Positions 6,848 through 16,683 of a DNA stretch of 64,000 nucleotides are shown one piece after another (the first letter of the stretch is position 1; each line of letters opens with the position of its first letter). The notes beneath the pieces were generated by a model, which was given only the letters and a program-made list of their open reading frames with translations, ran no database searches and was not told the origin of the DNA. Source of the DNA: an uncultured Acetatifactor sp. (GTDB taxonomy: Bacteria > Bacillota > Clostridia > Lachnospirales > Lachnospiraceae); assembly GCA_947627115.1 (NCBI GenBank), contig CANQUQ010000007.1, positions 37,594-101,593 on the forward strand, written 5' to 3'. A program made the translations under genes and the position numbers.

Positions 6848-9346
6848 ATGGCTGGGAAATCAAAGGACGGCGGCGAGAAGGAAAGCCCGATGATGAAGGT
6901 CGCGACCTTTATCGTGGACAGGCGGAATCTCTTTTTTCTGCTGTTCGGCATTGCAATCATTTTTTCTGTTGTTTCTATGAATTGGGTCAGCGTGGAAAAC
7001 GCTATGTCGGCGTATCTGCCAAATACTACCGAAACACGCCAGGGTCTGGACAGAATGGAGGAGCAGTTCATTACATACGGAACGGCGCAGGTAATGGTGA
7101 CCAATATCCCTTACGACGAGGCGGAAAAGATAGCGGATCGGCTGGAGGGGCTTGACACGGTGATCATGCTCACCTTCGACGATACGGAAAAGCATTACAA
7201 TAATTTCTCCGCGCTGTACGACATTACCTTTGGATATGAAGAGACGGACGAACGCGCACTGGAAGCCCTTGATCAGGTGAAGGAAATGCTGGCCGGCTAC
7301 GATTTGTATGTGTCCACGGACATGGGCGATGCCTCCGCAGAGCAGATTGCCAGTGAAATGCAGGTGATCAGCGTCCTGGTGGCGGTGGTCGTGGTCTCTG
7401 TGCTCCTGCTCACCTCGCAGACCTGGGCGGAGGTGCCTGTGCTGCTGCTTACCTTTATTGCGGCGGCGCTGAACACCAAGGGAACCAATTTTATCATGGG
7501 GACGATTTCCTTCGTGTCCAACTCCGTGACGATCGTGCTGCAGCTGGCGCTGTCCATAGACTACGCCGTCATATTCTGCAACCGCTATAAGGAGGAGCAT
7601 CGGACGCTCCCCATCAGGGAGGCGGATATCGTGGCTCTGAGCAAGGCGATACCGGAGATCTCTTCCAGTTCGCTCACTACCATAGGCGGTCTGATCGCCA
7701 TGATGTTCATGCAGTTCGGCATCGGCAGAGATATGGCGCTGTGCCTGATCCGCGCTATTCTGCTGAGCCTGTTGTCGGTGTTCCTGCTGATGCCGGGGCT
7801 GATCATGCTCTTCGGCAAAGCTATGGATAAGACGTATCACAAGAGCTTCATTCCCAAGATCTCCTTTGTGGGAAAATTTGCCTATAAGACCAGATATGTG
7901 ATGCCGCCGCTGTTTGTGGCGCTGATCGTAGGAGCCTTTCTGGTCTCCTCCAAATGTCCCTATGTCTACGGCTATTCCATGCTGGAGACACCGGTACAGA
8001 GCGACGCGATGATGGTGGACTCGATGATAGAGGAGAGCTTCGGCGCCAGCAACATGGTGGCAATGATCGTACCGGCGGGCAGCTATGAGAAGGAAAAGCA
8101 GCTTTTGAAGGAGCTGGATTCCCTGCCGGAGGTGGATTATACCATGGGTCTGGCGAATACGGAGGCCATCGGCGGCTATATGCTCACCGACAAGCTGACC
8201 GCAAGGGATTTTTCGGAGCTTTTGGAGCTGGATTACGAGAAGGCGGAGCTGCTCTACATGACCTACGCGGTGAACGATGAGAACTATGGCAAGATCATCA
8301 ACGGATTTTCCACCTACAGCGTCCCTCTGATCGATATGTTCATGTTCCTCTATGATGAGGTGCAGGAGGGATATGTGACGCTGGATGACGAAATGATGGA
8401 GACGCTGGAGGATGCGCATTCCAAGATGCAGATCGCGCTGGATCAGCTGCAGGGAGAGGAGTACAGCCGTATGCTGGTGTACCTGACGCTTCCGGAGGAG
8501 GGGGACGAGACCTTTGCTTTTCTGGAAAAGATGCACGAGATTGCGGCGAAGTACTACGAGGAGCCCGTGCTGATCCCCGGTGAGGCCACCAGCCAGTACG
8601 ACCTTTACAAGACCTTCCAGACGGACAATTCGGTGGTGAATGTAGTGTCTGTTCTGGCGGTCCTGGTAGTGCTCCTGTTCACCTTTATGTCGGCGGGCAT
8701 GCCGGTGCTGCTGATCCTGATCATCCAGGGCTCTATCTGGATCAACTTTTCATTCCCGGTGATCCAGGGGAAGAATCTGTTCTTTATGAGCTATCTGATC
8801 GTCAGCTCCATACAGATGGGCGCCAATATTGACTATGCCATTGTGATTTCGGGGCGGTTCATGGAACTGAAGGATAAGATGTCCAAGCGGGATGCGATCA
8901 TAGAGACCATGAATTTTGCCTTTCCCACGATCGTCACCTCCGGCTCCATGCTGGCGCTGGCGGGCATTTTCATCGGCATGATGTCCTCGGACGGAGCCAT
9001 CTGCGGCATTGGGCAGTGTCTCGGCAGAGGGACCATTATTTCCATTATTATCGTCATGTTCGTGCTGCCGCAGATTCTGCTGTTAGGTGAAAAGATCATT
9101 GACAAGACCTCCTTCGCCGTGTCGATTCCGCTGAAGCTGGAGCGGACATCCGGTCTGATGCGGGTGGATGGCATGGTGCAGGGACAGATAAACGGCACGG
9201 TCATCGGAGAGATGCACGGTCTGATACGCGGCGACGCAAGTCTGTTCGTAAATATGGGCAGGCTGGAGCAAAGGGAAGACGACGGGAGCGGCCTGGAAGA
9301 GCTGCTTGAGAAAGAGAAGAGCAAAGATGCTGAGGTGACGGAATGA
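6848..9346 (+). CDS. MMPL/RND-family membrane exporter
   Basis: An 832-residue membrane protein. The start is the ATG at 6848, with AAAGGGGTG five bases upstream; further in-frame ATGs lie closer to the promoter and lack a ribosome site. It has the duplicated RND plan: TM1 near residues 23-43, an extracellular loop, six clustered helices including SIDYAVIFCNRYKEE, then a second half with a large loop and a matching ANIDYAVIISGRF-type helix. The paired D-Y-A motifs are the proton-relay signature of RND/MMPL proteins. In Actinobacteria such proteins export lipids; in Clostridia they are unassigned. The stop overlaps the next start as ATGA, so exporter and surface protein are translationally coupled. 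Confidence 0.85.
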   Translation: MAGKSKDGGEKESPMMKVATFIVDRRNLFFLLFGIAIIFSVVSMNWVSVENAMSAYLPNTTETRQGLDRMEEQFITYGTAQVMVTNIPYDEAEKIADRLEGLDTVIMLTFDDTEKHYNNFSALYDITFGYEETDERALEALDQVKEMLAGYDLYVSTDMGDASAEQIASEMQVISVLVAVVVVSVLLLTSQTWAEVPVLLLTFIAAALNTKGTNFIMGTISFVSNSVTIVLQLALSIDYAVIFCNRYKEEHRTLPIREADIVALSKAIPEISSSSLTTIGGLIAMMFMQFGIGRDMALCLIRAILLSLLSVFLLMPGLIMLFGKAMDKTYHKSFIPKISFVGKFAYKTRYVMPPLFVALIVGAFLVSSKCPYVYGYSMLETPVQSDAMMVDSMIEESFGASNMVAMIVPAGSYEKEKQLLKELDSLPEVDYTMGLANTEAIGGYMLTDKLTARDFSELLELDYEKAELLYMTYAVNDENYGKIINGFSTYSVPLIDMFMFLYDEVQEGYVTLDDEMMETLEDAHSKMQIALDQLQGEEYSRMLVYLTLPEEGDETFAFLEKMHEIAAKYYEEPVLIPGEATSQYDLYKTFQTDNSVVNVVSVLAVLVVLLFTFMSAGMPVLLILIIQGSIWINFSFPVIQGKNLFFMSYLIVSSIQMGANIDYAIVISGRFMELKDKMSKRDAIIETMNFAFPTIVTSGSMLALAGIFIGMMSSDGAICGIGQCLGRGTIISIIIVMFVLPQILLLGEKIIDKTSFAVSIPLKLERTSGLMRVDGMVQGQINGTVIGEMHGLIRGDASLFVNMGRLEQREDDGSGLEELLEKEKSKDAEVTE

Positions 9347-12300
9347 AAGGGAACAGAAACGGTATCAGAGCGACAGCCATAGCGCTGACATTGGTACTTT
9401 TGTGCGGTATGCTGCCGGCCAACGCTTTTCGGGCGCAGGCCAGGGAGACAGAAGAGGCCGGCACGGAAGGCGGAGAAAACGGCGAAGAGATCGTTCCGGA
9501 GAGGGTCAGTATCAGAACGACGGAGGATTTCCTTGATTTTGCGCAGCAGTGTTATCTGGACGCCTGGTCCGTGGACAAATGGGTAGTGCTGGAGGAGGAT
9601 ATCGATCTGGCGGGGACGGATTTTGAGATGATACCCGTGTTCGCGGGAACCTTTGACGGAGGCGGACATACCATCTCCGGATTCCACAGTGTAGGAGACG
9701 GCTATGTGGGAGGTCTGTTCCGCTACATCGCTCAGGGCGCAACGGTGAAGAACCTGAAGCTGAAGGGAAGCGTGGAGGGCACCGGGGAAAAGGAATATAT
9801 CGGGGGAATCTGCGGATTCAATTACGGCACGATACGCAATTGCAGCTTTACCGGGACACTGAACGGCAGGGACACGGTGGGCGGTATCGCCGGGACCAAC
9901 GGAAACACGGGACTGATCATGGGATGCAGCATCCGAGGACATGTGGCCGGATATTATATGACCGGCGGCATCGCCGGGGTGAACCACGGAATCTTGAGCC
10001 AGTGCAGCAATTATTCCGACATTAACGATGACAGCCGCTGGGTGGAGGAGGACGACGAGATGGAGACCGATATCTTTTCCGGCATCGGCTCCTCCGACTC
10101 GGATATTGAGCTTTACAGCGGCGTGGATACGGGCGGTATCGCAGGATACTCCGACGGCACCGTGACCGGCTGCGTAAATTACGGGACGGTGGGTTATGAG
10201 CACACCGGCTATAACATCGGCGGCATTGCCGGCCGGCAGGCCGGAATGGTAAATTTCTGCCAGAACAAGGGGCAGGTATACGGCAGGAAGGATGTGGGCG
10301 GCATCGTTGGGCAGATGGAGCCATACATTGAGGTGGACGAAGCGGAATCCCTGAGGAACGCTGTCAACAAGCTCCACGATCTCATCGACGGGACACTGGA
10401 CCGCCTGCACGAGGGAAAAGACGCCGTGAAGGCGGATATAGACAGCCTGACCGCATACGGGGACGGCGTGCTGAATACCGGGAACAGCATGGCGGACCAG
10501 CTTGACGGTTTTGTGGACACTAATGTGGGACAGATCCGGGAGATCAACGCACGGATGGATTATGTGGTAGGTCAGCTGCCTGCGGTGATGGAGGATCTCT
10601 CCGAGGCTGGGAGCTCCTTTGGAAATTTCAGCGACAGGATAAAGCAGGCGGTAGAGAGCTCCGGGTCCTGGGGCGGCGGAGAGGTCAGCGGAGGCGATGC
10701 TGCGGAGGGCACCCTTGATGCGGACAGTCTGCTGGCGTCCGTGGAGGGCCTGCAGGAGGATATCCGGCGTTCTAATCAGTCGGCGGACAGGATCAATGAG
10801 ATCATAACAGCCGGGGACGGTTCCCTGAAGGAGTGGGATGAGCTCACCGGCTCCCAACAGGAGCTTTTGATCAAGGAAGCCGCCGCGCTGGCGGAGGAAT
10901 CCGGAAGAGTGGAGGAGTCCACGGCGGTCATGCTGACAGATCTGAGCAGGCTGGATCCGTCCTCGGATCAGGCCCGCGGGGATATGGAGACGGCAATAGA
11001 CCATCTGCAGAAAACGGCGGATTCCGTCAGGGACGCCGCCAATCGGACCAAGAGTATTGTGGATTACCTGAACGGACAGCAGGATATACAGTTCGTGCCG
11101 CTTGGCGAAGAGTTTGACAGAGACCGGGAGGTGCTTTACGGGCAGCTCCGGGGGATATCGGACAGCCTGAAAAGCCTGAGCCGGAATGTCTCCGATTACT
11201 CGGATCAGGCCAACGAGGATCTGAAGGCCGTGAACGATCAGCTGAATGTGGTCTTCAATCTTCTCGCGGATAATCTGTCCGGCAGCACCGGGCTGAGCGT
11301 GGAGGAGATGTATGAGGAGGTCTCCGATGAGGAGACGGACACCATAGTTACCGGAAGGACCGATTCCTGTACAAATCAGGGAATTGTCAAGGGCGATATC
11401 AATATCGGCGGCATTGCCGGTTCCATGGCGATCGACGAGGAGGATCCCGAAGACAATGCGGCGGGGAGCATCGATTACGAGGTCGGCCGCCGGTTCATCA
11501 TGAAATGTATTATCCAGAACTGTGACAACCGCGGATATGTCACCGCAAAAAAAGATGGTGCGGGCGGCATTGTGGGCTATATGGCACACGGTATCGTTAT
11601 GGATTCCGAAGGCTACGGCAGTGTGGAGAGTACGGAGGGAGATTACGTGGGAGGCATCTGCGGCGAGTCTCTGACGGTGATCCGCAGATGCTATGCCCTC
11701 TGCGATGTGTCCGGCGGGAAAAATGTGGGAGGAATCGCGGGTTACGCCAACACCCTGAAGGACTGCTACGCTATGGTCGATGTGCAGGCTGCAGCGGGCA
11801 AAAAGGGCGCTGTGGCCGGACAGGTGGCGGAGCAGGAGGACAGCGGGGAGAAGGATGCGGAGCCCAGCGTATGCAGAAACTACTATGTGGGAGATTCCGT
11901 TTACGGGATCGACAACATCAGCTATATAGGCATAGCCGAGCCCATTGAATATCGGGAGCTTCTGGAGACGGAGGGCATTCCGGGAGAATTCCGGCACCTC
12001 AAGGTCATCTACAGAGTGGACGACGAGTATCTGGGCGAACAGGAAATGCCCTACGGCGCCAGCCTTGCCGACCTGCAATTTCCGGAGATCCCTCAGAGAG
12101 AAGGATATTACGGCGTATGGCCGGACTGCTCCGGAAGGGTGATGGAAGGAAATCTGGTGCTGCAGGGAGAATACCGGGACAATGTGCCGGTGGTGGAGAG
12201 CCGGGAGAAGGAGAGTCAGAATGCGGAAGGGGAGTATGAGTTCCCCTACGGGCTGATAGAGCAGACCTTCACGGAAAATACCAGACTGAGCGTGGAGCGG

Positions 12301-12663
12301 ATCCGGAAGGAGCCGCCTCAGCAGGCCTCCGGGAAGGAATATGTGATATATCAGGTGAAGGTGAGCGACAGCGAGCTGACGGAGGGGGAGACGCTGGCCG
12401 TCCGGCTCCTGAATCCTTACGAAGAGGCGCAGATCTGGGAGTGGAGGGACGATGCATGGACGCAGCTGGAAAGCGTGTCCAGAGGACATTATCTGCAGGT
12501 GGAGATGACCGGAGAGACGGGAATCTTCTGCGTGGCGGAAAGACAGTCCCCCGTGCCTTATATTGCGGCAGCCGCAGCGGCAGCAGGCGTGGGAATCCTG
12601 ATCGTGGTACTGATTGGGAAACGTCTTACAAAGAAGAAACGGCTCAAAGAAAAGGAAAATTAA
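9343..12663 (+). CDS. Large surface protein with GLUG repeats, helical insert and C-terminal membrane anchor
   Basis: A 1106-residue exported protein. A signal peptide (about residues 1-33) is followed by GLUG-type repeats (GGIAGYSDGTVTGCVNYG and relatives) at about 70-330 and again at 675-830. Between them, about 335-660 are strongly helical and likely coiled coil, with an acidic Ser-rich end. A region near 880-950 resembles a Listeria-Bacteroides-type repeat (VIYRVDDEYLGEQEMPYG). One C-terminal transmembrane helix (about 1071-1092) ends in a Lys/Arg-rich tail. The gene overlaps the MMPL exporter by four bases, so the two probably act together. GLUG repeats are usually adhesive or beta-helical; the function here is unknown. 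A long antisense open frame covers this gene but has no protein-like features. Confidence 0.8.
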   Translation: MKGNRNGIRATAIALTLVLLCGMLPANAFRAQARETEEAGTEGGENGEEIVPERVSIRTTEDFLDFAQQCYLDAWSVDKWVVLEEDIDLAGTDFEMIPVFAGTFDGGGHTISGFHSVGDGYVGGLFRYIAQGATVKNLKLKGSVEGTGEKEYIGGICGFNYGTIRNCSFTGTLNGRDTVGGIAGTNGNTGLIMGCSIRGHVAGYYMTGGIAGVNHGILSQCSNYSDINDDSRWVEEDDEMETDIFSGIGSSDSDIELYSGVDTGGIAGYSDGTVTGCVNYGTVGYEHTGYNIGGIAGRQAGMVNFCQNKGQVYGRKDVGGIVGQMEPYIEVDEAESLRNAVNKLHDLIDGTLDRLHEGKDAVKADIDSLTAYGDGVLNTGNSMADQLDGFVDTNVGQIREINARMDYVVGQLPAVMEDLSEAGSSFGNFSDRIKQAVESSGSWGGGEVSGGDAAEGTLDADSLLASVEGLQEDIRRSNQSADRINEIITAGDGSLKEWDELTGSQQELLIKEAAALAEESGRVEESTAVMLTDLSRLDPSSDQARGDMETAIDHLQKTADSVRDAANRTKSIVDYLNGQQDIQFVPLGEEFDRDREVLYGQLRGISDSLKSLSRNVSDYSDQANEDLKAVNDQLNVVFNLLADNLSGSTGLSVEEMYEEVSDEETDTIVTGRTDSCTNQGIVKGDINIGGIAGSMAIDEEDPEDNAAGSIDYEVGRRFIMKCIIQNCDNRGYVTAKKDGAGGIVGYMAHGIVMDSEGYGSVESTEGDYVGGICGESLTVIRRCYALCDVSGGKNVGGIAGYANTLKDCYAMVDVQAAAGKKGAVAGQVAEQEDSGEKDAEPSVCRNYYVGDSVYGIDNISYIGIAEPIEYRELLETEGIPGEFRHLKVIYRVDDEYLGEQEMPYGASLADLQFPEIPQREGYYGVWPDCSGRVMEGNLVLQGEYRDNVPVVESREKESQNAEGEYEFPYGLIEQTFTENTRLSVERIRKEPPQQASGKEYVIYQVKVSDSELTEGETLAVRLLNPYEEAQIWEWRDDAWTQLESVSRGHYLQVEMTGETGIFCVAERQSPVPYIAAAAAAAGVGILIVVLIGKRLTKKKRLKEKEN

Positions 12664-12730
12664 ATAAAGGAAGAATCAAAAAAAGAAGAATTAAAAAAAC
12701 AAACAAAAGAATAATTCATAAGAAATAAGA

Positions 12731-12772
12731 ACAGCCCGCACAGGTGTTTATCCTTCTGTGCGGGCTGTTTTT
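12731..12772 (+). terminator. Terminator after the GLUG surface protein
   Basis: A perfect 13-bp stem, ACAGCCCGCACAG with its complement (12731-12743 and 12756-12768), is followed by TTTT. It lies between convergent genes and may act on both strands. Confidence 0.9.
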
Positions 12773-12784
12773 GTGAAATCATTA

Positions 12785-13642
12785 TCAGTCGATGGCGGCC
12801 GTAGCATGTACCATCTTTTTTGTGATGCGGTTCATGTTCGTCACCAGAACATCGCCAGTGATGCGCAGCTTCTTTTTGGAATTCGCGGAGTTCAGTGATT
12901 TCACTCGGTCGTATATTTTGTCTCTGTCGGAAATTCCGTCGCAGAACACGTAATCCAGAACCTCCTTTGCCCTCCTGTATCCCTCCTCCATCATGTACTT
13001 GATGGAATTATGCTCCAGACGAATGGAGTTGGAAATAATCTTGTTGTCGGGGAAGGTGAGCTTGATGATCTTGTCATCGAGAGTGTCGTCCTCAAATATG
13101 TAATTGTAATCGTCAAAGTAAATACAAATGCAGTAATCCAGAGGATTGCGCAGGACAGGATAAATCGGGATATTGTCGATGACCGCTCCGTCATACAGCT
13201 TTTTGGCGCCGATGGAGACGCCCTTGTTATAGAGCGGCAGCGCAATGCTCGCACGCAGATACTGTTTCATTTCTCCCGGAGTCAGCTTTGCAAAGTTGTA
13301 GTAAGTGAGCTCCCGCCCCGACAGATTCAGAAGGGGCACATAAAAGGAGTTGGGAATCTTGCAGTTGCTGACCAGATTGTTGATGGTGCTGGGAATAAAA
13401 GAGCTGCGCAGCATGGTGGTAATTCTGATACGGCTGCCGTCGGTGCCTACCGACTCCCATATCTCCGCCGCTTTTTCCAGATTTCTGGAAAGGTACGCAT
13501 AGGCGTTGAGCGCGCCGATAGATGCGGAACTTACATATTTAAAATCGGAGGGAGCAAAATATTCGCTGATAGCGCGCAGGGCGCCGATCTGATAGGCTCC
13601 CTTTGCCATGCCTCCCGATAGTACCAATCCAATCTGCTTCAT
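12785..13642 (-). CDS. Patatin-like phospholipase
   Basis: A 285-residue protein. The start is the ATG at 13642 (MKQIGLVLSGG), which places the patatin oxyanion-hole loop GGMAKGAYQIG at residues 10-20; the frame is open further upstream but nothing there resembles the family. The nucleophile elbow reads SASIG, so Ser41 is present but the first Gly of GxSxG is replaced by Ser. The catalytic Asp is in YDGAVIDN (Asp151). Homologues hydrolyse acyl chains of phospholipids inside the cell. AAGG lies four bases before the start and a better AGGTGG further away. It stands alone, convergent with the GLUG gene. Confidence 0.85.
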   Translation of the reverse strand: MKQIGLVLSGGMAKGAYQIGALRAISEYFAPSDFKYVSSASIGALNAYAYLSRNLEKAAEIWESVGTDGSRIRITTMLRSSFIPSTINNLVSNCKIPNSFYVPLLNLSGRELTYYNFAKLTPGEMKQYLRASIALPLYNKGVSIGAKKLYDGAVIDNIPIYPVLRNPLDYCICIYFDDYNYIFEDDTLDDKIIKLTFPDNKIISNSIRLEHNSIKYMMEEGYRRAKEVLDYVFCDGISDRDKIYDRVKSLNSANSKKKLRITGDVLVTNMNRITKKMVHATAAID

Positions 13643-13774
13643 ATTGCCTTGTTTCCACCTGTATCCTGTACGGTATGCCAAATTGTTACAAAAGAACACA
13701 TCTAGCAACATTTTACAGAACACACCCCTGTTTGTCAAGAAATTCCGAAGACCGCCAAAAATGTTTGAAAAAGG

Positions 13775-13804
13775 TTGATAGAAGCACTTGCTTTCGGCTA
13801 TAAT
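13775..13804 (+). promoter_or_regulatory. Promoter of the DUF4143 ATPase
   Basis: TTGATA (13775-13780), an 18-base spacer and TATAAT (13799-13804) lie 40 bases before the TTG start at 13844. Confidence 0.65.
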
Positions 13805-13843
13805 AATATCAGATATTAAATCGGCCGAAAGGAGTGCTGCGCT

Positions 13844-15067
13844 TTGTATATCAATAGACACGCGGAAAAAACTGTGCAGGAGCTTGCGCAAATGTTTGGG
13901 GCTGTACTTGTCGCCGGGCCGAGACAGGTCGGCAAGACCACCATGTTGGCGAGATTGACAGACGGAATGAACTGCGCCACATTGGACGATCCCATACTTC
14001 GGGCAAGCGCTGAGGAGGAAAGCGGAACCTTTTTTAAGGATAATCCGCCTCCTGTGTTCGTAGATGAAATTCAAAAGGCGCCGGCTTTATTTGAGCAGAT
14101 TAAGCTATTTCTCGATCGGGATCGAAAAAAGGGGCAGTTCTTTCTGTGCGGCTCTCAGCAATTCAAAATGATGAAGGGCGTAAGCGAATCCCTGGCCGGA
14201 CGCATCGGTCTTGTCACACTGCTTGGGTTCTCTCTGCGTGAGTCCCACGGAATTGCATTCGATGTTCCGTTTCTGCCCACAGAGGAATATTTTTCACAGC
14301 GAAAGCAGCACACGGCGGATATTTCCTATGATGAGGTGTGGAGTACGATCCACCGCGGCTCTATGCCGGAGCTGCAGGACAATCCCGATTTCAACTGGCA
14401 GATGTTTTACGGCGCGTATGTACGCACCTACATTGAACGCGATGTGCGGGAGCTGTCGGAGATTGGGGACACCGTAAAATTTACAAGGTTCATGGTGGCG
14501 GCCGCCGCTTCTACGGGGCAGCTTCTGAATCTGTCGTCTCTGGCAAGAGATGTGGGCATCAGTCAGCCCACTGCCGAAAGGTGGCTTGCGATTCTCGTGG
14601 CCTCCAACCTTGTATATCTGCTTCCTCCATATTTCAACAACATTACAAAGAGGGCGGTCAAAACGCCGAAGCTGTATTTCCTTGACACGGGGCTTGCCGC
14701 TTATCTGACCAGGTGGAACACACCGGACGTCCTGAAGAATGGTGCGATGGCGGGAGCATTTTTTGAGAGCTTTGTGGTGTCTGAGATTGTGAAGAGCTAT
14801 TACAATCGGGGAATTTTGGAGCTTCCTTTGTACTTCTACCGCGACAAGGATATGAATGAGATCGACCTTCTGATTGAGGAAAACGGCATTCTGTATCCGA
14901 TTGAAATGAAGAAACACGCCGATCCGCACAAAAAAGATATAGAGGCCTTCGACCTGCTGGATAAGCTTCCAAATGTAAAACGCGGTTCGGGCGGAGTGAT
15001 CTGCCTGTACGATAAATTCGTGACCCTTCGGGGCAAAGACAGAATCATTCCGGTGAATTTTCTGTGA
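13844..15067 (+). CDS. AAA-type ATPase with C-terminal DUF4143 domain
   Basis: A 407-residue protein. The start codon is TTG at 13844, ten bases after AAAGGAG; no closer ATG exists. The N-terminal AAA module has Walker A GPRQVGKTT (about residues 25-33) and a Walker B-like PPVFVDEIQKAP. The C-terminal DUF4143 part includes LARDVGISQPTAERWLAIL, a winged-helix-like segment, then KLYFLDTGLAAYL and a nuclease-like strand set EIDLLIEENGILYPIEMKK. Such proteins are common, highly mobile and of unsettled function. The neighbours (Fic protein, convergent) support an accessory patch. No obvious partner gene is present. Confidence 0.88.
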   Translation: MYINRHAEKTVQELAQMFGAVLVAGPRQVGKTTMLARLTDGMNCATLDDPILRASAEEESGTFFKDNPPPVFVDEIQKAPALFEQIKLFLDRDRKKGQFFLCGSQQFKMMKGVSESLAGRIGLVTLLGFSLRESHGIAFDVPFLPTEEYFSQRKQHTADISYDEVWSTIHRGSMPELQDNPDFNWQMFYGAYVRTYIERDVRELSEIGDTVKFTRFMVAAAASTGQLLNLSSLARDVGISQPTAERWLAILVASNLVYLLPPYFNNITKRAVKTPKLYFLDTGLAAYLTRWNTPDVLKNGAMAGAFFESFVVSEIVKSYYNRGILELPLYFYRDKDMNEIDLLIEENGILYPIEMKKHADPHKKDIEAFDLLDKLPNVKRGSGGVICLYDKFVTLRGKDRIIPVNFL

Positions 15068-15123
15068 TGCAAGCGGGAGTGCCTATGCGGTGAGGTGGCG
15101 GAATGTTTCACCGAGACTTTGCC

Positions 15124-16263
15124 TTATTTGAAAAATTGCGGATTGAATTTATATTTTCCTTTTCCGAACCCTGTTGCCGGAACAATTGCTCCGACGGACA
15201 ACAGCGTATTTAAAATTTCCGAGGCGGGAGATTTTGTAATTTCCAATGCTTCTGCGATGTCCATTCTGCCAAACGGCACAGTATAGCCGAAATGTTGAAT
15301 GAGTTTTACAACATTTTTTGCGGATCTTATCGGGATTCCGGCCCTTGTTAAAGCGTAAAAGTCCTGTTTGACATCGGGAAAGTCCTGTTTTACAGATTTA
15401 GAGTCCTGTTTCAACGTGCTGCTGACGTGCATCGTCCTGTTTTGAAGCGGGTTGTTCTCGTCGAGCAGAAGATTTCTCAAAAACAGTTCAAGGAATTCCG
15501 TTGTTTCATGGACGCCCTTTTTGAGGTTGTTGTAGTTTGCGCGCACCATCGCATTGCGGAAGTACCAGGCGTTTTTTGCAAAAATGTCATTGGTCACGTT
15601 AAAGCCAAGCGATTGCAGATACTTGATGAAGAATACCGCCGTCGTGCGTGTGTTGCCCTCGCCGAAAACGTGAATCTGCCACAGGCTGGAGATAAAGCAT
15701 GCCAGATGACGAATGATCTCGTCCATCGAAAGTCCGGAATAATCAAACGCTTTTTCCTGTGAAATATCATATTCTAATGTTGCGCGCAGCTCGGTCGCGC
15801 TGCCGTACATCACGGTATCGCCGTCGAGGACCCATTCCTTTTTTGTGATGTTATAATCACGGATTTTACCGGCGTTCTTATAAATGCCCTTGAATAACTG
15901 CTGATGGATTGAAAGGTACTGTGCCACGGAGAAGGTAAAGCCTTTTTCGGCAATAATCTTGGTAATGCGCGAAGAAACCTTATCCGCTTCTTCGGTGCGC
16001 GGTTCTTCCTTCCTGCGGTCGGCTTTGTAGTAGGATTCGATCAGCGTCTGTGCTTCGTCAAGCGAGATCTCTCCCTCTATGTTTCTGATGGCAGTCTTCT
16101 TTAAATAGTCAGATGTTTTCAACCCATCTACCGCCTGAAGTCCAATAGCCGTATGCCAGGCATAGCTCCGCTCCAGCTTCGAAGGATCGGCTTCATGGCT
16201 ATATTCCTCAAAGGGATCGCTGTTGTAAACCATTTCATCGGTATCGTGCTGATTATGTTTCAT
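15124..16263 (-). CDS. Fic-domain protein (probable nucleotidyltransferase/AMPylator) with C-terminal winged helix
   Basis: A 379-residue protein. AGGAGA lies six bases before the ATG at 16263. The Fic motif is HVFGEGNTRT (residues 198-207), with the catalytic His and most of the HxFxxGNxR loop intact, although the usual second Gly is Thr. An N-terminal segment, AIRNIEGEIS (about 58-67), sits where class II Fic proteins carry their inhibitory helix, but lacks the usual Ser/Thr four residues before Glu. After the Fic domain comes a KQD-rich linker (three spaced KQD units near 287-303), then a C-terminal winged-helix-like domain. Fic enzymes transfer AMP or similar groups to proteins. The target is unknown. 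Confidence 0.85.
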   Translation of the reverse strand: MKHNQHDTDEMVYNSDPFEEYSHEADPSKLERSYAWHTAIGLQAVDGLKTSDYLKKTAIRNIEGEISLDEAQTLIESYYKADRRKEEPRTEEADKVSSRITKIIAEKGFTFSVAQYLSIHQQLFKGIYKNAGKIRDYNITKKEWVLDGDTVMYGSATELRATLEYDISQEKAFDYSGLSMDEIIRHLACFISSLWQIHVFGEGNTRTTAVFFIKYLQSLGFNVTNDIFAKNAWYFRNAMVRANYNNLKKGVHETTEFLELFLRNLLLDENNPLQNRTMHVSSTLKQDSKSVKQDFPDVKQDFYALTRAGIPIRSAKNVVKLIQHFGYTVPFGRMDIAEALEITKSPASEILNTLLSVGAIVPATGFGKGKYKFNPQFFK

Positions 16264-16683
16264 ATTTATCTCCTCTTAACTGAATCACATTTTAAAACAC
16301 AAAATCATCTTTAAAATAATAATTTTGCTATTTTTCATCATCAATAAGTTGTTTGTTTAGTTTGGCAAGTACAGGCACATCATCAATAGTGCATTTTTGA
16401 CTTTTCCCAAGCCATTTTTAATGGCTTTGTTATATCCTTTCCCTTACATTATGAATTCTCATAAGGGCGAAAATAAGGGCACAAGATATACAGTGGACAT
16501 CTGCTCTGTGCCGACCGAAGCGGAGCGGAGACAGAAAAACCTGTAACATACAAGAAAAACTTGATTACAAGCTTTTCTTGTCAAGTATTATAACATATTA
16601 TGGACAGGGCAGAAAGAATTGATTGAAATTACAAAAAGCTGTGCCAGAAGCGATACAAGAAAAAGATAGAATTTCATCTTTCT
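16264..16683. other. Gene-free stretch between the Fic gene and a membrane protein gene
   Basis: About 420 AT-rich bases with no supportable gene. It holds the Fic ribosome site on the minus strand, a short hairpin near 16409-16430 (AAGCCATT...AATGGCTT), and a 13-base imperfect inverted repeat CAAGAAAAACTTG/CAAGCTTTTCTTG (16551-16563 and 16568-16580). The latter could end transcription of the 16684 gene, but no T tract follows it on that strand. Confidence 0.4.

Noticed and set aside
6860..8536. A 558-codon minus-strand frame inside the MMPL gene
   Set aside because: It is a His/Gln-rich shadow of the exporter gene with no independent start signals.
8833..12489. A 1218-codon open frame on the minus strand across the MMPL and GLUG genes
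   Set aside because: Its translation is His/Leu/Arg/Ile-rich without domains, signal peptide or ribosome site, and it mirrors two well-supported genes. It is a by-product of codon bias.
13844..16263. DUF4143 ATPase and Fic as a toxin-antitoxin pair
   Set aside because: They are convergent, share no promoter and have no small antitoxin-like gene between them, so no pairing can be supported.
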